From assembly GCF_000716785.1 (NCBI RefSeq), contig NZ_JNYY01000004.1, positions 372,001 to 436,000 on the forward strand: a stretch of DNA of 64,000 nucleotides. Reading direction: 5' to 3'. A model generated the notes under the pieces. That model did no database searches. It was not told where the DNA came from and saw nothing but the letters and a program-made list of their open reading frames with translations. Shown piece after piece: positions 34,025-42,938 of this stretch (positions are counted from its first letter, which is position 1; the number at the start of each line of letters is the position of its first letter). The DNA is from Amycolatopsis vancoresmycina. GTDB taxonomy: Bacteria > Actinomycetota > Actinomycetes > Mycobacteriales > Pseudonocardiaceae. Position numbers and translations under genes: made by a program.

Positions 34025-36958
34025 ATGGCTCACTTCGGCGTGCTCGGGCCGCTCGCCGTCGAAGGGCCGCCCGGGCACTGGGTCGCGTTGCGCGGCGAGC
34101 GGCAGCGCACGCTGCTGGCCGTGCTGCTGCTCAACGCCGGCCGCCCGGTCCCGGCCGACGTGCTGGTCGAGGCGCTGTGGCCGGCCGGGCCGCCCAAGTC
34201 GGCCACCTCCAACCTGCACACCTACCTCTCGCGGCTGCGCGAGCGGATCGACGGTCTCCGCGTCGAGCACGGGCCGCTCGGCTACCGGCTGCAGGTCGAG
34301 CCGGCGGAGCTGGACCTGCTCGGCTTCCGCGCCGCGGTCGCCGACGGCCGGGCGGCGGCGGATCCGGTCGCCGCCGCGGGGCACTACCGGCGGGCGCTCG
34401 CGCTGTGGCGGGGGCCCGTGCTGGCCGGGCTGCACGTGCCGAAGCTCGACGCCGACGTCGCCCGGCTGGAGTCCGAGCGGCTCGCCGTGTTCGAGGACTG
34501 CGTCGACGCCGAGCTGGCCGCCGGGCGGCACGCGGAGCTGACCGGCGAGCTGCAGGCCGTGGTCACCGAGCACCCGCTGCGCGAACGGCCGGCCGCGCAG
34601 CTGATGACCGCGCTGCACCGGGCCGGGCGGCAGGGCGACGCGCTGGAGGTCTACCGGCGGCTGCGGACCACGCTGGTCGAGGAGCTCGGCGTCGAACCGG
34701 GCGCGCAGGCCCGCCGGGTGCACGCGGCCGTCCTGCGCGGCGAGGACCCGGTGCCGCGGCTGCCGCCCGCGGTGTGGCCGGTGTGCCAGCTCCCGCCGGA
34801 CATCGGCGACTTCACCGGGCGCGAAGCCGAACTGGCGGAGCTGACCACGGTGCTCGGCGCCGGTGGCGGCGTCCCGGTCGCGGTGCTCAGCGGCGAACCG
34901 GGCGCGGGCAAGAGCACCCTCGCCGTCCGCGCCGCGCACCGGCTGCGTGCGCAGTTCCCCGACGGCCAGCTGTACGTGCCGCTGGCGGGCCGTGACATCG
35001 GGGAGGTGCTGGCCGACCTGCTGCGCGCGCTGGGCGTCCCGGGGCCGGCCGTGCCGGACGACGTCCGGGCCCGCGCGGCGGTGTTCCGCGGCCGGCTTTC
35101 CGACCGGCGGGTGCTGGTGGTGCTCGACGACGCCGTCGACCCCGGGCACGTCCGCACGCTGCTGCCGGGCACGCCGGGCTGCGCGGTGCTCGTCACGAGC
35201 CGCCGGCGGCTGAGCGGGCTCGCGGGCGCGCACCGGCTGGCGCTCGGGCCGCTGTCCGGCGCCGACGCCGCCGAGCTGCTGGACCGGCTCGCCGGCGCGC
35301 GGGTGGCCCGGGAGCGCGCCGACGCCGAGCGGATCGTCACGGCGTGCGCGCGGCTGCCGCTGGCCCTGCGGATCGCGGGCAGCAGGCTGGCCATCCGCCC
35401 GCACCTGCGGCTCGGCGAGCTGGCCGACCGGCTGGAGGACGAGGTCCGGCGGCTCGACGAGCTGACGGTCAGCGACCTGGCCGTCCGCAGCAGCATCGCG
35501 CTGAGCTACGAGGGCCTGCGCCCGCCCGCGCGGCGGGCGTTCCGGCTGATCGGCCGGTGCCGGCTCGCCGACCTGCCGGCGTGGGCGGTCACCACCCTGG
35601 TCGACGACCCGGACGCCGACGAGGCGGTGGAAGAGCTCGTCGAGGCGAGCCTGCTGGAGGCCCGCGGACCGGACCCGACCGGCGAAGGCCGCTACCGGAT
35701 GCACGATTTGGTCCGGCTGTATGCCGCGGAGCTGGCCGAGCCGTCGTCCGGCGAGGGTGTCCGGACGGTGCTGGCGGCGACACTCGCCCTCGCCGACGCG
35801 GCGGCGGCCCGCCTGCCGCGCACGGTGCCGATGCCGCCGCCGGAGGCCGAGCCACCCGCGCAGCCGTTGCCGGATGCGCTCGTGGAGCGGCTGCTGGCAC
35901 GTCCGGACGACTGGTTCGCCGCCGAGCGCGCGAACCTGGTGCTGCTTCTCGGCACGCTGGGCGGGCGGGACGCGCTGCTGCTGCTCGACCGGCTCGGGGT
36001 GTACCTGTACCTGCACGGGCAATACGCCGACATGCGGGCGGCGTACGAGACGGTCCGGGTCGCGGATCCCCCGCTGGCGACGGTCGCCGAGGCCACGCTG
36101 ACGCTGCTGCGGCACGCGCGCGGGGAGTACGAGGAGGCGGCGGTCCGCTACCGCGCGTGCGCGAAGGAGCTCGAGGCGTGCGGCGACCGCCGCACGCACG
36201 CGTGGGTGTCGGCGAACCTGGCGCACTGCCTGATCGGCCTCGGCCGCGCGGAGGAGGCCCTGCAGACGGCCGCCCACGCCCGCGAACTGTTCACAGTGGA
36301 CGGATCAACGGCGGAGCTCGGCTGGGTGCGCGCGGCGGAGTCGGCAGCGTTGCTGCGACTCGGCCGCATTCCCGAGGCCCGCGAAGTCGACCGGACGGCC
36401 CTGGCAGCGGCCCGCTCGACCGGCGACGCCCGGGTGATCGGCGAGGCCCTGCACGGATTCGCGTGGTCATCCCTGCTGACGGGCAACGACCACGAAGCGG
36501 CGGCGGCGATCACGGAGTCGGTGACGCTGTTGCGCGGCACGAAGGTCCGGTCGGCACTGGCGAAGTCCTTGCGCACGCTGGGCGCGATCTCGGCGTCAAG
36601 GGGGTTCCGAGCGGAGGCGACGGCGGCGTTCGAGGAGGCCCGCGCGCTGGCCCGGGAGCTGGACGAGCGCCCACGCGAGCTGTCGTGCACCCGGGCATTG
36701 GCGGCGAGCTGGATCGGCGAGGGCCGAGCGGCCCAGGCGATCCCGGTGCTGCGGGCATGCCTGGACGAGTACGGCGAGATGGGCGGCCGCCCGGCGGCGG
36801 GCTTGACGTGGCTGGTGTTGCACCGGGCGTACGTGGCGGTGGGAGACGAGGAAGCGGCCGACCAGGCCGCGGCCGAGGCGGCCGGGCTGGCCGATCCACG
36901 GGACGCGAGCGCGGCTGCCCTGCGCCGGGCATTGCTGGCGCTGACCGAACCGGCCTGA
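34025..36958 (+). CDS. AfsR-type SARP transcriptional regulator with NB-ARC and TPR domains
   Basis: A 977-residue regulator. The N-terminal OmpR-like winged helix (residues 1-95, FGVLGPLAVEG...LRGERQRTLLAVLLLNAG) and BTAD domain (about 96-245) form the SARP half. The NB-ARC ATPase has Walker A GEPGAGKST near residue 290 and VLVVLDDAVD. A C-terminal TPR region has repeated A..L...G....A. helices. AfsR-like proteins activate secondary-metabolite genes after phosphorylation or ATP binding. ATG at 34025 has GGGAGG six bases upstream; a GTG at 34019 is possible. No biosynthetic cluster is adjacent, so it appears to be a global or orphan regulator. Confidence 0.9.
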   Translation: MAHFGVLGPLAVEGPPGHWVALRGERQRTLLAVLLLNAGRPVPADVLVEALWPAGPPKSATSNLHTYLSRLRERIDGLRVEHGPLGYRLQVEPAELDLLGFRAAVADGRAAADPVAAAGHYRRALALWRGPVLAGLHVPKLDADVARLESERLAVFEDCVDAELAAGRHAELTGELQAVVTEHPLRERPAAQLMTALHRAGRQGDALEVYRRLRTTLVEELGVEPGAQARRVHAAVLRGEDPVPRLPPAVWPVCQLPPDIGDFTGREAELAELTTVLGAGGGVPVAVLSGEPGAGKSTLAVRAAHRLRAQFPDGQLYVPLAGRDIGEVLADLLRALGVPGPAVPDDVRARAAVFRGRLSDRRVLVVLDDAVDPGHVRTLLPGTPGCAVLVTSRRRLSGLAGAHRLALGPLSGADAAELLDRLAGARVARERADAERIVTACARLPLALRIAGSRLAIRPHLRLGELADRLEDEVRRLDELTVSDLAVRSSIALSYEGLRPPARRAFRLIGRCRLADLPAWAVTTLVDDPDADEAVEELVEASLLEARGPDPTGEGRYRMHDLVRLYAAELAEPSSGEGVRTVLAATLALADAAAARLPRTVPMPPPEAEPPAQPLPDALVERLLARPDDWFAAERANLVLLLGTLGGRDALLLLDRLGVYLYLHGQYADMRAAYETVRVADPPLATVAEATLTLLRHARGEYEEAAVRYRACAKELEACGDRRTHAWVSANLAHCLIGLGRAEEALQTAAHARELFTVDGSTAELGWVRAAESAALLRLGRIPEAREVDRTALAAARSTGDARVIGEALHGFAWSSLLTGNDHEAAAAITESVTLLRGTKVRSALAKSLRTLGAISASRGFRAEATAAFEEARALARELDERPRELSCTRALAASWIGEGRAAQAIPVLRACLDEYGEMGGRPAAGLTWLVLHRAYVAVGDEEAADQAAAEAAGLADPRDASAAALRRALLALTEPA

Positions 36959-37460
36959 CGGCGGGGGTGAGGCCGGTCGCCCTGGGGTGGCCGGTGCGGG
37001 CGAGATGGTGACGCTCGGCCTGGCCGGACAGGTGCCTCGGCGGGGCCGAGCTGGTGTCGCTCGCCCAGCCCGAGCTGGGGGCGCCTTGGCGAGACAAGGT
37101 GATGCCGCCCTCTCCGGGGCCGGCTTGGCGGGTGTCCGCCAGCCGCCCGTCCCACACCCGCCGACCGGCCCGGAACCGCCGGGCTCGCGGGCGCCTGACG
37201 AGACGGGGTGGTGCTGCCCCCTCGCCGCACCACCCGGCTCCCCCTCGTCGAACGGGTGGCCACGGAGGTGGTGCCGCCCCCTCGCGGCACCACCTCGAGC
37301 CCACGGGCGCCGGGCGGAATCCCGACCGGCGCCACCCCCAGCGGACTGGCCGCGCGCACCAGCGCACCAGGGTCCCCCGTTGGTGTTGATGGTGGCGGAT
37401 GCCGCCACACGGAACGCACACAGAAACCCCCGCCGCGCACACCCGCACAGCCCGCACCCC
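36959..37460. other. Intergenic region with paired hairpins
   Basis: There is no convincing gene. Two similar hairpins about 60 bp apart share GGTGGTGC.GCCCCCTCGC: one near 37206-37236, the other with perfect 13-bp arms at 37265-37277 and 37284-37296. They may end the AfsR-type transcript. Open frames here are Arg/Pro-rich shadows without ribosome sites. Confidence 0.5.
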
Positions 37461-37648
37461 GGCAGTCGGCTCGCGTACCCAGGCGGTCGACTCGCGTACC
37501 CAGATGGTCGGCTCGCGTACCTGAACAGTCGGCTCGCGTACCTGGGCAGTCGGCCCGCGAACCGACCCTCCGGGCACGCCAGCCGACCCTCCAGGCACGC
37601 CAGCCGACCGTCTGGGTACGCCAGACGACCCTCCGGGCACGCTGGCCA
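37461..37648. repeat. Two adjoining 21-bp tandem repeat blocks
   Basis: Five copies of a unit with core TCGGCTCGCGTACC begin at about 37466, 37487, 37508, 37529 and 37550. Four copies of a unit with core GACCCTCCGGGCACGCCAGC begin at 37564, 37585, 37606 and 37627. Both have a period of exactly 21 bp and no unique spacers, so this is a minisatellite and not a CRISPR array. It lies between the AfsR-type gene and manA, both of which end towards it. Confidence 0.85.
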
Positions 37649-37680
37649 GGTGGGTGGTCGGGCTCAGGAAGGCGAGGGGG

Positions 37681-38916
37681 TCAGTCCTCGCAGGTGCCTG
37701 CCGTCGCGCGGAACAGCTGTGCCCGCACTCCGCCCACCGGGCGGATCTTCACCGGCGGGTCCGCCGCCGGGAGCCACACCGACTGGCCCCGCCGCAGCTC
37801 GACCTTCTCGCCGTCGTCCGCCGTCACCAGCAGGTCGCCCGCCGTGCACAGCAGGATCTGCGGGCCCACGCTGTCGACCGATATCTCGTCGTCCTGGTCC
37901 GCCGACCACTCCACGCGGGACAGCTCGAACTCCGGCGCGTCCGTCCGGTACACCGCCATCCGCCCGCCCGTGTCGCCGCACTGGACCGGCATTTCGCCGC
38001 ACGCGAAGTCCACCACGCGCAGCAGCTCCGGGACGTCCACGTGCTTCGGCGTCAGACCACACCGCAGGATGTTGTCCGAGTTCGCCAGGATCTCCACGGC
38101 CGTTCCGTGCAGGTACAGGTGCAGGTTGCCCGCCGGCAGGTAAATCGCCTCGCCCGCGCGCAGCGTCAACCGGTTCAGCAGCAACGCCGCCAGCACGCCC
38201 GCGTCGCGCGGGTGCGCCTCGCCCAGCTCCAGGATCGTCCGGCACTCCACCGCGAACTCGCCGTGCTCCTGGACGTGCCGGACGCACGCGTCGAGCACCT
38301 CCGGCAGCAGCGAATCCAACGACGGCTGCGGCAGCGTGATCCACGTCGTGAACAGCGCCCGCAGGCCGGCCGGGTCCGGCTGGGCCTCCAGGAGCCCCGT
38401 GTACTTCGCCAGTCCCGGCGTCTCGATCGCCTTCAGGAGCTTCACCGTGCGGTCCGGGGTGCGGAAGCCCGCCAGCGCGTGGAACTCCGTCAGCGCGCAC
38501 ACCAGCTCCGGCTTCGCCGTCGGATCCGGGTAGTTGCGGTTCGCCGCGTCCCGCGGAATGCCCAGCTGCTCCTCGCGGGCGTGGCCCTCCGCGGCCTGGG
38601 CCGCCGACGGGTGCGCCTGCATCGACAGGGGCTCCTCCGCCGCGAGGATCTTCAGCAGGAACGGGAGCCGCCCGCCCCACCGCTTCGCGCAGCGCTCGCC
38701 GAGCTGGGTCACCGGGTCGGCGTCCACCAGCTCGAGCAGGCTCCGCTCGGTCCCGTCGGGGCCGATCACGTGGGACGGGTCGCCCGGGTGGGCACCCATC
38801 CACAGCTCGGCCTCGGGGTGCGGCGCGGGTACCGGACGGCCCAGCAGCTCGGGGATCGCCGTCCGCGATCCCCAGGCGTAGGGCCGCACCGCGTTGCGCA
38901 GCAGCTCCACTGTCAC
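37681..38916 (-). CDS. manA: Mannose-6-phosphate isomerase, class I
   Basis: A 411-residue zinc enzyme interconverting fructose-6-phosphate and mannose-6-phosphate, the entry to GDP-mannose for mannolipids and glycans. Zinc ligands are seen in SMQAHPS (Gln, His), KPELVCAL (Glu) and LPAGNLHLYLHG (His). Further family motifs are NAVRPYAWGSRTAIPELLG at the start and VEILANSDNILRCGLTPKHVD. The GTG at 38916 has GGAG six bases upstream. It is the distal gene of the manB / Trm112-like / TobH-like / manA series, the same order as Rv3257c-Rv3255c. Confidence 0.95.
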   Translation of the reverse strand: MTVELLRNAVRPYAWGSRTAIPELLGRPVPAPHPEAELWMGAHPGDPSHVIGPDGTERSLLELVDADPVTQLGERCAKRWGGRLPFLLKILAAEEPLSMQAHPSAAQAAEGHAREEQLGIPRDAANRNYPDPTAKPELVCALTEFHALAGFRTPDRTVKLLKAIETPGLAKYTGLLEAQPDPAGLRALFTTWITLPQPSLDSLLPEVLDACVRHVQEHGEFAVECRTILELGEAHPRDAGVLAALLLNRLTLRAGEAIYLPAGNLHLYLHGTAVEILANSDNILRCGLTPKHVDVPELLRVVDFACGEMPVQCGDTGGRMAVYRTDAPEFELSRVEWSADQDDEISVDSVGPQILLCTAGDLLVTADDGEKVELRRGQSVWLPAADPPVKIRPVGGVRAQLFRATAGTCED

Positions 38917-38963
38917 CTCAACTCCACTCCTTCGGCACCGGCCAGGCCGGCGCTAGGCGGGTC

Positions 38964-40058
38964 TCACGCCGTCGCGGGCGCGAAGCGACCGGCACCGCCG
39001 ATGCTGCCCGCCGCCAGCCCGAGATAGACCGCCGCCAGTTCGAACCGCAGTGCCAGCACCGCGGCCCGCACGATTTCGTCGGCCTCGATCTCCTCGGCCG
39101 GCGCGATGACGTCCGCACCCGGCAGCAGATCCTCGGCCTGGTAGCGCGCCGCGTCCGTGGCCGGACCGGTCCGCACCGAGAGCAGCAGCACCCGGGTGGG
39201 GATGTCACCAGAGGGATCGTCCGGATCAGCGAAGATGTCACGCTCTCCGCCGCCTGATTGCGCCGCCCGCCGCAATGCGGGGCGCGCCAGGGCCTGACGA
39301 TAGTCCTCGACGTCGCACACCGTGGCCGCGTGGGCGGCGAATGCGTGCGCAGCGTGTTCGCCGACGGCGACCGCTACCGGGTCCAGCCCCCACAGCAGGG
39401 GCACGCGGTCGGCCACCCGCAGCGCGAGCGCCTTGGCCGGGTTCGCGAACGACTCCCGCGCCAGGTAGTCCTTTTCGGCTTCCAGGTCGAGCTGGTCGGC
39501 CAGCACCTGGACGTCGGAGATCAGCAGGCCCAGCGCGTTCGCGGTGAGCAGCCCGGCGGCCAGGCCGCGCGGGAACGCCAGCTCCGGCGGCACCGGGATG
39601 CGCGGCGCCAGCAGGATGCCCTTGCCCGCCACCGCGGCCGCCACCGGGCCTTCCGACGGCGCCGAGAGCACCACCGAGGCGCCGTAGCGGGCCGCGCGCT
39701 CCAGCGACGCGGCGAGCTCGCGGTCACCGGGGTCGTCGGTGTGGGCGAACACGACGTCGAGCGCGCCGATCCAGCTCGGCACCACCTCGGCGACGACCAC
39801 CGGAACGGGGCACGAGGGCGCCAGCAGGGCGGCCAGCAGCCGCGTGAGCGTGCGGCTCACCCCCGGCCGGTCGATGAGCACGACGGCGCGCGGGCGGCCC
39901 ATGTCGAGCCGCTCGGACAGCTCCAGCTCCGCGGCGAGCTCGGCGGTCGCCCGCACCTGGGCGCCCGCCATCGCGGCGGCACGGAGCAACCCCGCGCTGT
40001 CGGCCTCGGCCAGCCGCGCGGGGTCGTCGAGCAGCGTGTCGTCAAGCACTGTCGGCAT
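38964..40058 (-). CDS. TobH-like protein with SIS-type sugar isomerase features
   Basis: A 364-residue protein matching the actinobacterial TobH/Rv3256c type that sits between manB and manA. It resembles a degenerate bifunctional phosphoglucose/phosphomannose isomerase: two Rossmann-like halves, PRAVVLIDRPGVSRTLTRLL in the first and KALALRVADRVPLLWGLDPVAVAVGEHAAH in the second. Catalytic residues of true isomerases are not obvious. The position implies a role in mannose phosphate metabolism or its control. ATG at 40058 lies inside the 3' end of the Trm112-like gene (17-bp overlap), so translation is coupled. Confidence 0.8.
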   Translation of the reverse strand: MPTVLDDTLLDDPARLAEADSAGLLRAAAMAGAQVRATAELAAELELSERLDMGRPRAVVLIDRPGVSRTLTRLLAALLAPSCPVPVVVAEVVPSWIGALDVVFAHTDDPGDRELAASLERAARYGASVVLSAPSEGPVAAAVAGKGILLAPRIPVPPELAFPRGLAAGLLTANALGLLISDVQVLADQLDLEAEKDYLARESFANPAKALALRVADRVPLLWGLDPVAVAVGEHAAHAFAAHAATVCDVEDYRQALARPALRRAAQSGGGERDIFADPDDPSGDIPTRVLLLSVRTGPATDAARYQAEDLLPGADVIAPAEEIEADEIVRAAVLALRFELAAVYLGLAAGSIGGAGRFAPATA

Positions 40059-40263
40059 CGGAAGTCCCGTTGTCCCCCGGCAAGGTCGCCTCGTCGAGGA
40101 GCAGCACCGGGATCCCGTCACGGACCGGGTACACGCGACCGCATTCGGTGCACGTCAGTGCGTCGGCCTCGGGGTCGTCCAGGGCGCCCGGCCGGAGCGG
40201 GGCGTGGTCGGGCGACGGGCACGCCAAGATCTCGAGGAGCTGGGCGTCGAGCGTGATGGCCAT
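40042..40263 (-). CDS. Trm112-like zinc-ribbon protein
   Basis: A 73-residue protein of the Trm112/YcaR type. LLEILACPSPDHAPL provides the first Cys and CTECGRVYPVRDGIPVLL the CxxC pair and the signature closing strand. Eukaryotic Trm112 activates methyltransferases; bacterial members are mostly uncharacterised. GGAGGAACC precedes the ATG directly. It overlaps the TobH-like gene by 17 bp and lies in the manB-manA operon, so it may stabilise one of these partners; this is inference. Confidence 0.88.
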   Translation of the reverse strand: MAITLDAQLLEILACPSPDHAPLRPGALDDPEADALTCTECGRVYPVRDGIPVLLLDEATLPGDNGTSDADSA

Positions 40264-40352
40264 GGTTCCTCCATACCACGCTGGGAGGTGTGATGAAGGG
40301 CACCTTCAGGACACAGTTCGGCCCCGCGGCCCGCCCTTCACCGTGGACGGGG

Positions 40353-41708
40353 TCAGCTGCGGATGATCGCGAGTACTTCGTCCACCAGCCCCTGCACGGC
40401 CTCGGCGTTCGCGGCCTCGACGTTCAGCCGGAGCAGCGGTTCGGTGTTCGACGGGCGCAGGTTGAACCAGGCGCCGCCCGGCAGCTGCACGGTGAGGCCG
40501 TCCAGCTCGTCGAGCTCGACGCCGGAGCGGGTGCCGAAGGTGTCCTTGACGGCCATCATCTTCGCGACCTGGTCGTCGACCGTGGAGTTGATCTCACCCG
40601 AAGCCGCGTAGCGCGAGTACGCGCTGGTCAGCTCGCTCAGCGGGCCGGTCTGCTCGCCGAGGGCGGCGAGGACGTGCAGCGCCGCCAGCATGCCGGTGTC
40701 GGCGCGCCAGAAGTCGCGGAAGTAGTAGTGCGCGGAGTGCTCGCCGCCGAAGATGGCGCCGGTGCGGGCCATCTCGGCCTTGATGAACGAGTGCCCGACG
40801 CGGGTGCGGACCGGCTTGCCGCCGTGCTCGGCGACGATCTCCGGCACGCCCTTGGACGTGATCAGGTTGTGGATGATCGTGCCGCCCGGGTCCTTGGCCA
40901 GCTCGCGCACGGCGACCAGCGCGGTGATCGCGCTCGGCGAAACCGGCTCGCCGCGCTCGTCGACGATGAAGCAGCGGTCGGCGTCGCCGTCGAAGGCCAC
41001 GCCGGCGTCCGCGCCGACCTCGCGCACCTTCGCCTGCAGGTCGACGATGTTCGCCGGGTCGAGCGGGTTGGCCTCGTGGTTCGGGAAGGTGCCGTCGAGC
41101 TCGAAGTACATCGGCACGACCTCGATCGGCAGCCCGTCGAACACGGTCGGGACGGTGTGCCCGCCCATGCCGTTGCCGGCGTCGACGACGATCTTCAGCG
41201 GCCGGCTGCCCGACAGGTCGACGAGGTTGCGCAGGTAGGCGGCGTAGTCGGCGAGGACGTCCCGCTCGGAGACGGACCCGCGCTGGCCCTCGAACTCCGG
41301 CACGCCCTGCTCGACGGTGTCGCGGATCTCGGCGAGCCCGGTGTCCTGGCCGACCGGCGACGCGCCCGCGCGGCACATCTTGATGCCGTTGTACTTGGCC
41401 GGGTTGTGGCTGGCGGTGAACATCGCACCCGGCAGGTTCAGCGAGCCCGACGCGAAGTACAGCTGGTCGGTGCTGGCCAGCCCGATGCTCACGACGTCGA
41501 GGCCCTGCGAGGTGACGCCGTCCGCGAACGCCGCCGCGAGCGCGGGCGACGAGTCGCGCATGTCGTGGCCGATCACCACCGAGGGCGCTTCCGGCTTGAT
41601 GAGCAGGGCGAACGCGGCGCCGAAGTCGCGGACGAGGTCCGCGTCGAGCTGCTCGCCGACCACGCCGCGAATGTCGTAGGCCTTCACGATGCCCGAAAGG
41701 TCTGGCAC
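40353..41708 (-). CDS. manB: Phosphomannomutase/phosphoglucomutase
   Basis: A 451-residue alpha-D-phosphohexomutase making mannose-1-phosphate. The catalytic phosphoserine lies in TASHNPAKYNG, the magnesium loop is FDGDADRCF, sugar-binding is FGGEHSAHYYF and phosphate-binding RPSNTEPLLRL. All four domains are complete. The GTG start has GGGGAG upstream. It is the first gene of the mannose operon, corresponding to Rv3257c. Products feed GDP-mannose for phosphatidylinositol mannosides and glycoproteins, in line with LpqW and the large glycosyltransferase elsewhere in the window. Confidence 0.95.
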   Translation of the reverse strand: MPDLSGIVKAYDIRGVVGEQLDADLVRDFGAAFALLIKPEAPSVVIGHDMRDSSPALAAAFADGVTSQGLDVVSIGLASTDQLYFASGSLNLPGAMFTASHNPAKYNGIKMCRAGASPVGQDTGLAEIRDTVEQGVPEFEGQRGSVSERDVLADYAAYLRNLVDLSGSRPLKIVVDAGNGMGGHTVPTVFDGLPIEVVPMYFELDGTFPNHEANPLDPANIVDLQAKVREVGADAGVAFDGDADRCFIVDERGEPVSPSAITALVAVRELAKDPGGTIIHNLITSKGVPEIVAEHGGKPVRTRVGHSFIKAEMARTGAIFGGEHSAHYYFRDFWRADTGMLAALHVLAALGEQTGPLSELTSAYSRYAASGEINSTVDDQVAKMMAVKDTFGTRSGVELDELDGLTVQLPGGAWFNLRPSNTEPLLRLNVEAANAEAVQGLVDEVLAIIRS

Positions 41709-41788
41709 GCCGTCTCCCCGCGAATAGTCGTCCCGGCGCCCGCTGCGCCGCGCGGAAAGCCTACCGGCGAGGTGAGTGGGTTACGCGT

Positions 41789-42142
41789 TCAGGCGCGGCC
41801 GGGCAGGACCCGCAGGTGGCCGCGGCGCCCGGACGGGCCCTCCGGCTCGGGCGCGGGGGCCGGTTTGTCGGAGCGGCCGGCCTCGCGCACGGCCTCGGCC
41901 AGCGCGGTCAGTTCGTCGGCCGACGGGTCCGGCGCGGCGAAGGCCCCTTCGTGCCGGACGACTTCCCAGCCCTTGGGGACGGTCAGCCGCAGCGCGTGGG
42001 CTTCGCAGAGGTCGTAGGAGTGCGGCTCGGAGGCGGTGGCCAGCGGGCCGACGACGGCGGTGGAGTCGCTGTACGCATACGTCAGCGTGGCCACAGCTGG
42101 CTCGAGACAGCCAGTACGCGAACACTTCCGTACGCTCCGCAC
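41789..42142 (-). CDS. DUF3499 family protein
   Basis: A 117-residue protein. RKCSRTGCLEPAVATLTYAY and EPHSYDLCEAHALRLTVPKGWEVV supply a CxxxxC...CxxH pattern, a probable zinc ribbon. The C-terminal half is a disordered Ala/Pro/Gly tail. It is conserved beside manB in actinobacteria (Rv3258c); the function is unknown. GTG at 42142 is preferred: TATCGT on the minus strand (42151-42156) ends eight bases upstream, suggesting a leaderless mRNA. The longer frame to 42460 runs into the divergent gene and is rejected. Confidence 0.85.
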   Translation of the reverse strand: MRSVRKCSRTGCLEPAVATLTYAYSDSTAVVGPLATASEPHSYDLCEAHALRLTVPKGWEVVRHEGAFAAPDPSADELTALAEAVREAGRSDKPAPAPEPEGPSGRRGHLRVLPGRA

Positions 42143-42222
42143 GAATCGAAACGATAGCGCGTCGCCGCAAGCCTGGAGGAGCGACACGCGCTGGGACGCG
42201 CCGACCGCATAGACTTCGAGGC
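42143..42222. promoter_or_regulatory. Divergent leaderless promoter pair
   Basis: An 80-bp gap carries a minus-10-like TATCGT on the minus strand (42151-42156), 8 bases before one GTG. A TAGACT on the plus strand (42210-42215) is 7 bases before the other GTG. Neither gene has a Shine-Dalgarno sequence, as expected for leaderless actinobacterial transcripts. Confidence 0.5.
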
Positions 42223-42687
42223 GTGGCGACGGCTCGTGACTACCGACAACGGCGGCGCTCGCGACGGGACCGGCACGGCCGGGGCCTGCGCGGGACGCTG
42301 TATCCGGCGACCCTGCCCGCCGCCGCGAGCCGCGCGGAACGCTTCGACGCCCTGGTGCTGGACGCACTGGAGCCGATCGAGGCCCGCTGGCGCCACGAGC
42401 TGACCAAGCTCGACGTGGCGGTCGACGACGTACCCGAGGTCCGCGAGAACGGCCACTCACCGGCGGACGGCGTGCTCCACGACGGCGCGGTGCCGCTGTC
42501 GCGCCTGGTCCCGGCGGGCGTGGACCGGACGGGGCTGCCGACGCGAGCCAGGATCGTGTTGTACCGGCGGCCGCTGGAGGCGCGCGCGAAGGACCCGTCG
42601 GAGCTGGCGGAGCTGGTGCACGACGTGCTGGTGGAGCAGGTGGCCGGCTACCTGGGCGTGGAACCGGACGTCATCGAAGGCGAGTAG
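42223..42687 (+). CDS. Zincin-like metallopeptidase-family protein lacking HExxH
   Basis: A 154-residue protein of the minimal metallopeptidase family seen as Rv3259. A basic N-terminus (DYRQRRRSRRDRHGRGLRG) leads to SRAERFDALVLDALEPIEARW and RARIVLYRRPLEARA. In active relatives the last helix carries HExxHH; here the equivalent is LVHDVLVEQVAGYLGVEPD, with no HExxH. It is therefore probably not a protease. The basic tail may bind nucleic acid or acidic partners. GTG at 42223 follows a TAGACT box, consistent with leaderless translation. Confidence 0.75.
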   Translation: MATARDYRQRRRSRRDRHGRGLRGTLYPATLPAAASRAERFDALVLDALEPIEARWRHELTKLDVAVDDVPEVRENGHSPADGVLHDGAVPLSRLVPAGVDRTGLPTRARIVLYRRPLEARAKDPSELAELVHDVLVEQVAGYLGVEPDVIEGE

Positions 42688-42802
42688 CCGGGGGCCGGGG
42701 CCGACCGGACGATGTGAACCGGCGGCCGGGGAACTCCGGACCGCGGGCGAATGGGTGACGTGAACCGGCGGCCGGCAGCGGACGCCGAGCACGAACTCAC
42801 CA

Positions 42803-42926
42803 GACCTCCCCCGCCCCTCATCCCAGCCTTCCCTTCAGCCGGCGGTCGGGTTTGTCAAGGCACGCTTTCCCGCCTTGACAAACCCGAGCGGCGGCTGAAA
42901 ATCCCACCGGAGGGGCGGGGGAGGTC
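42803..42926. repeat. 124-bp near-perfect palindrome
   Basis: Outer arms of 16 bp are perfect (GACCTCCCCCGCCCCT at 42803-42818, complement at 42911-42926). Inner arms of 28 bp (42834-42861 and 42872-42899) differ at only two or three positions and contain GGGTTTGTCAAGGC. A 10-base loop separates them. It lies between convergent genes and could act as a strong bidirectional terminator or be a mobile repeat. Confidence 0.8.
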
Positions 42927-42938
42927 GGAGCCGCCTCT

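Noticed and set aside
36510..37640. A minus-strand frame covering the repeats and the end of the AfsR-type gene
   Set aside because: It overlaps well-supported TPR coding sequence and consists of Arg/Pro-rich and heptad-repeat translation without a ribosome site.
37461..37648. Possible CRISPR array
   Set aside because: The 21-bp units are contiguous with no unique spacers, and no cas gene is present.
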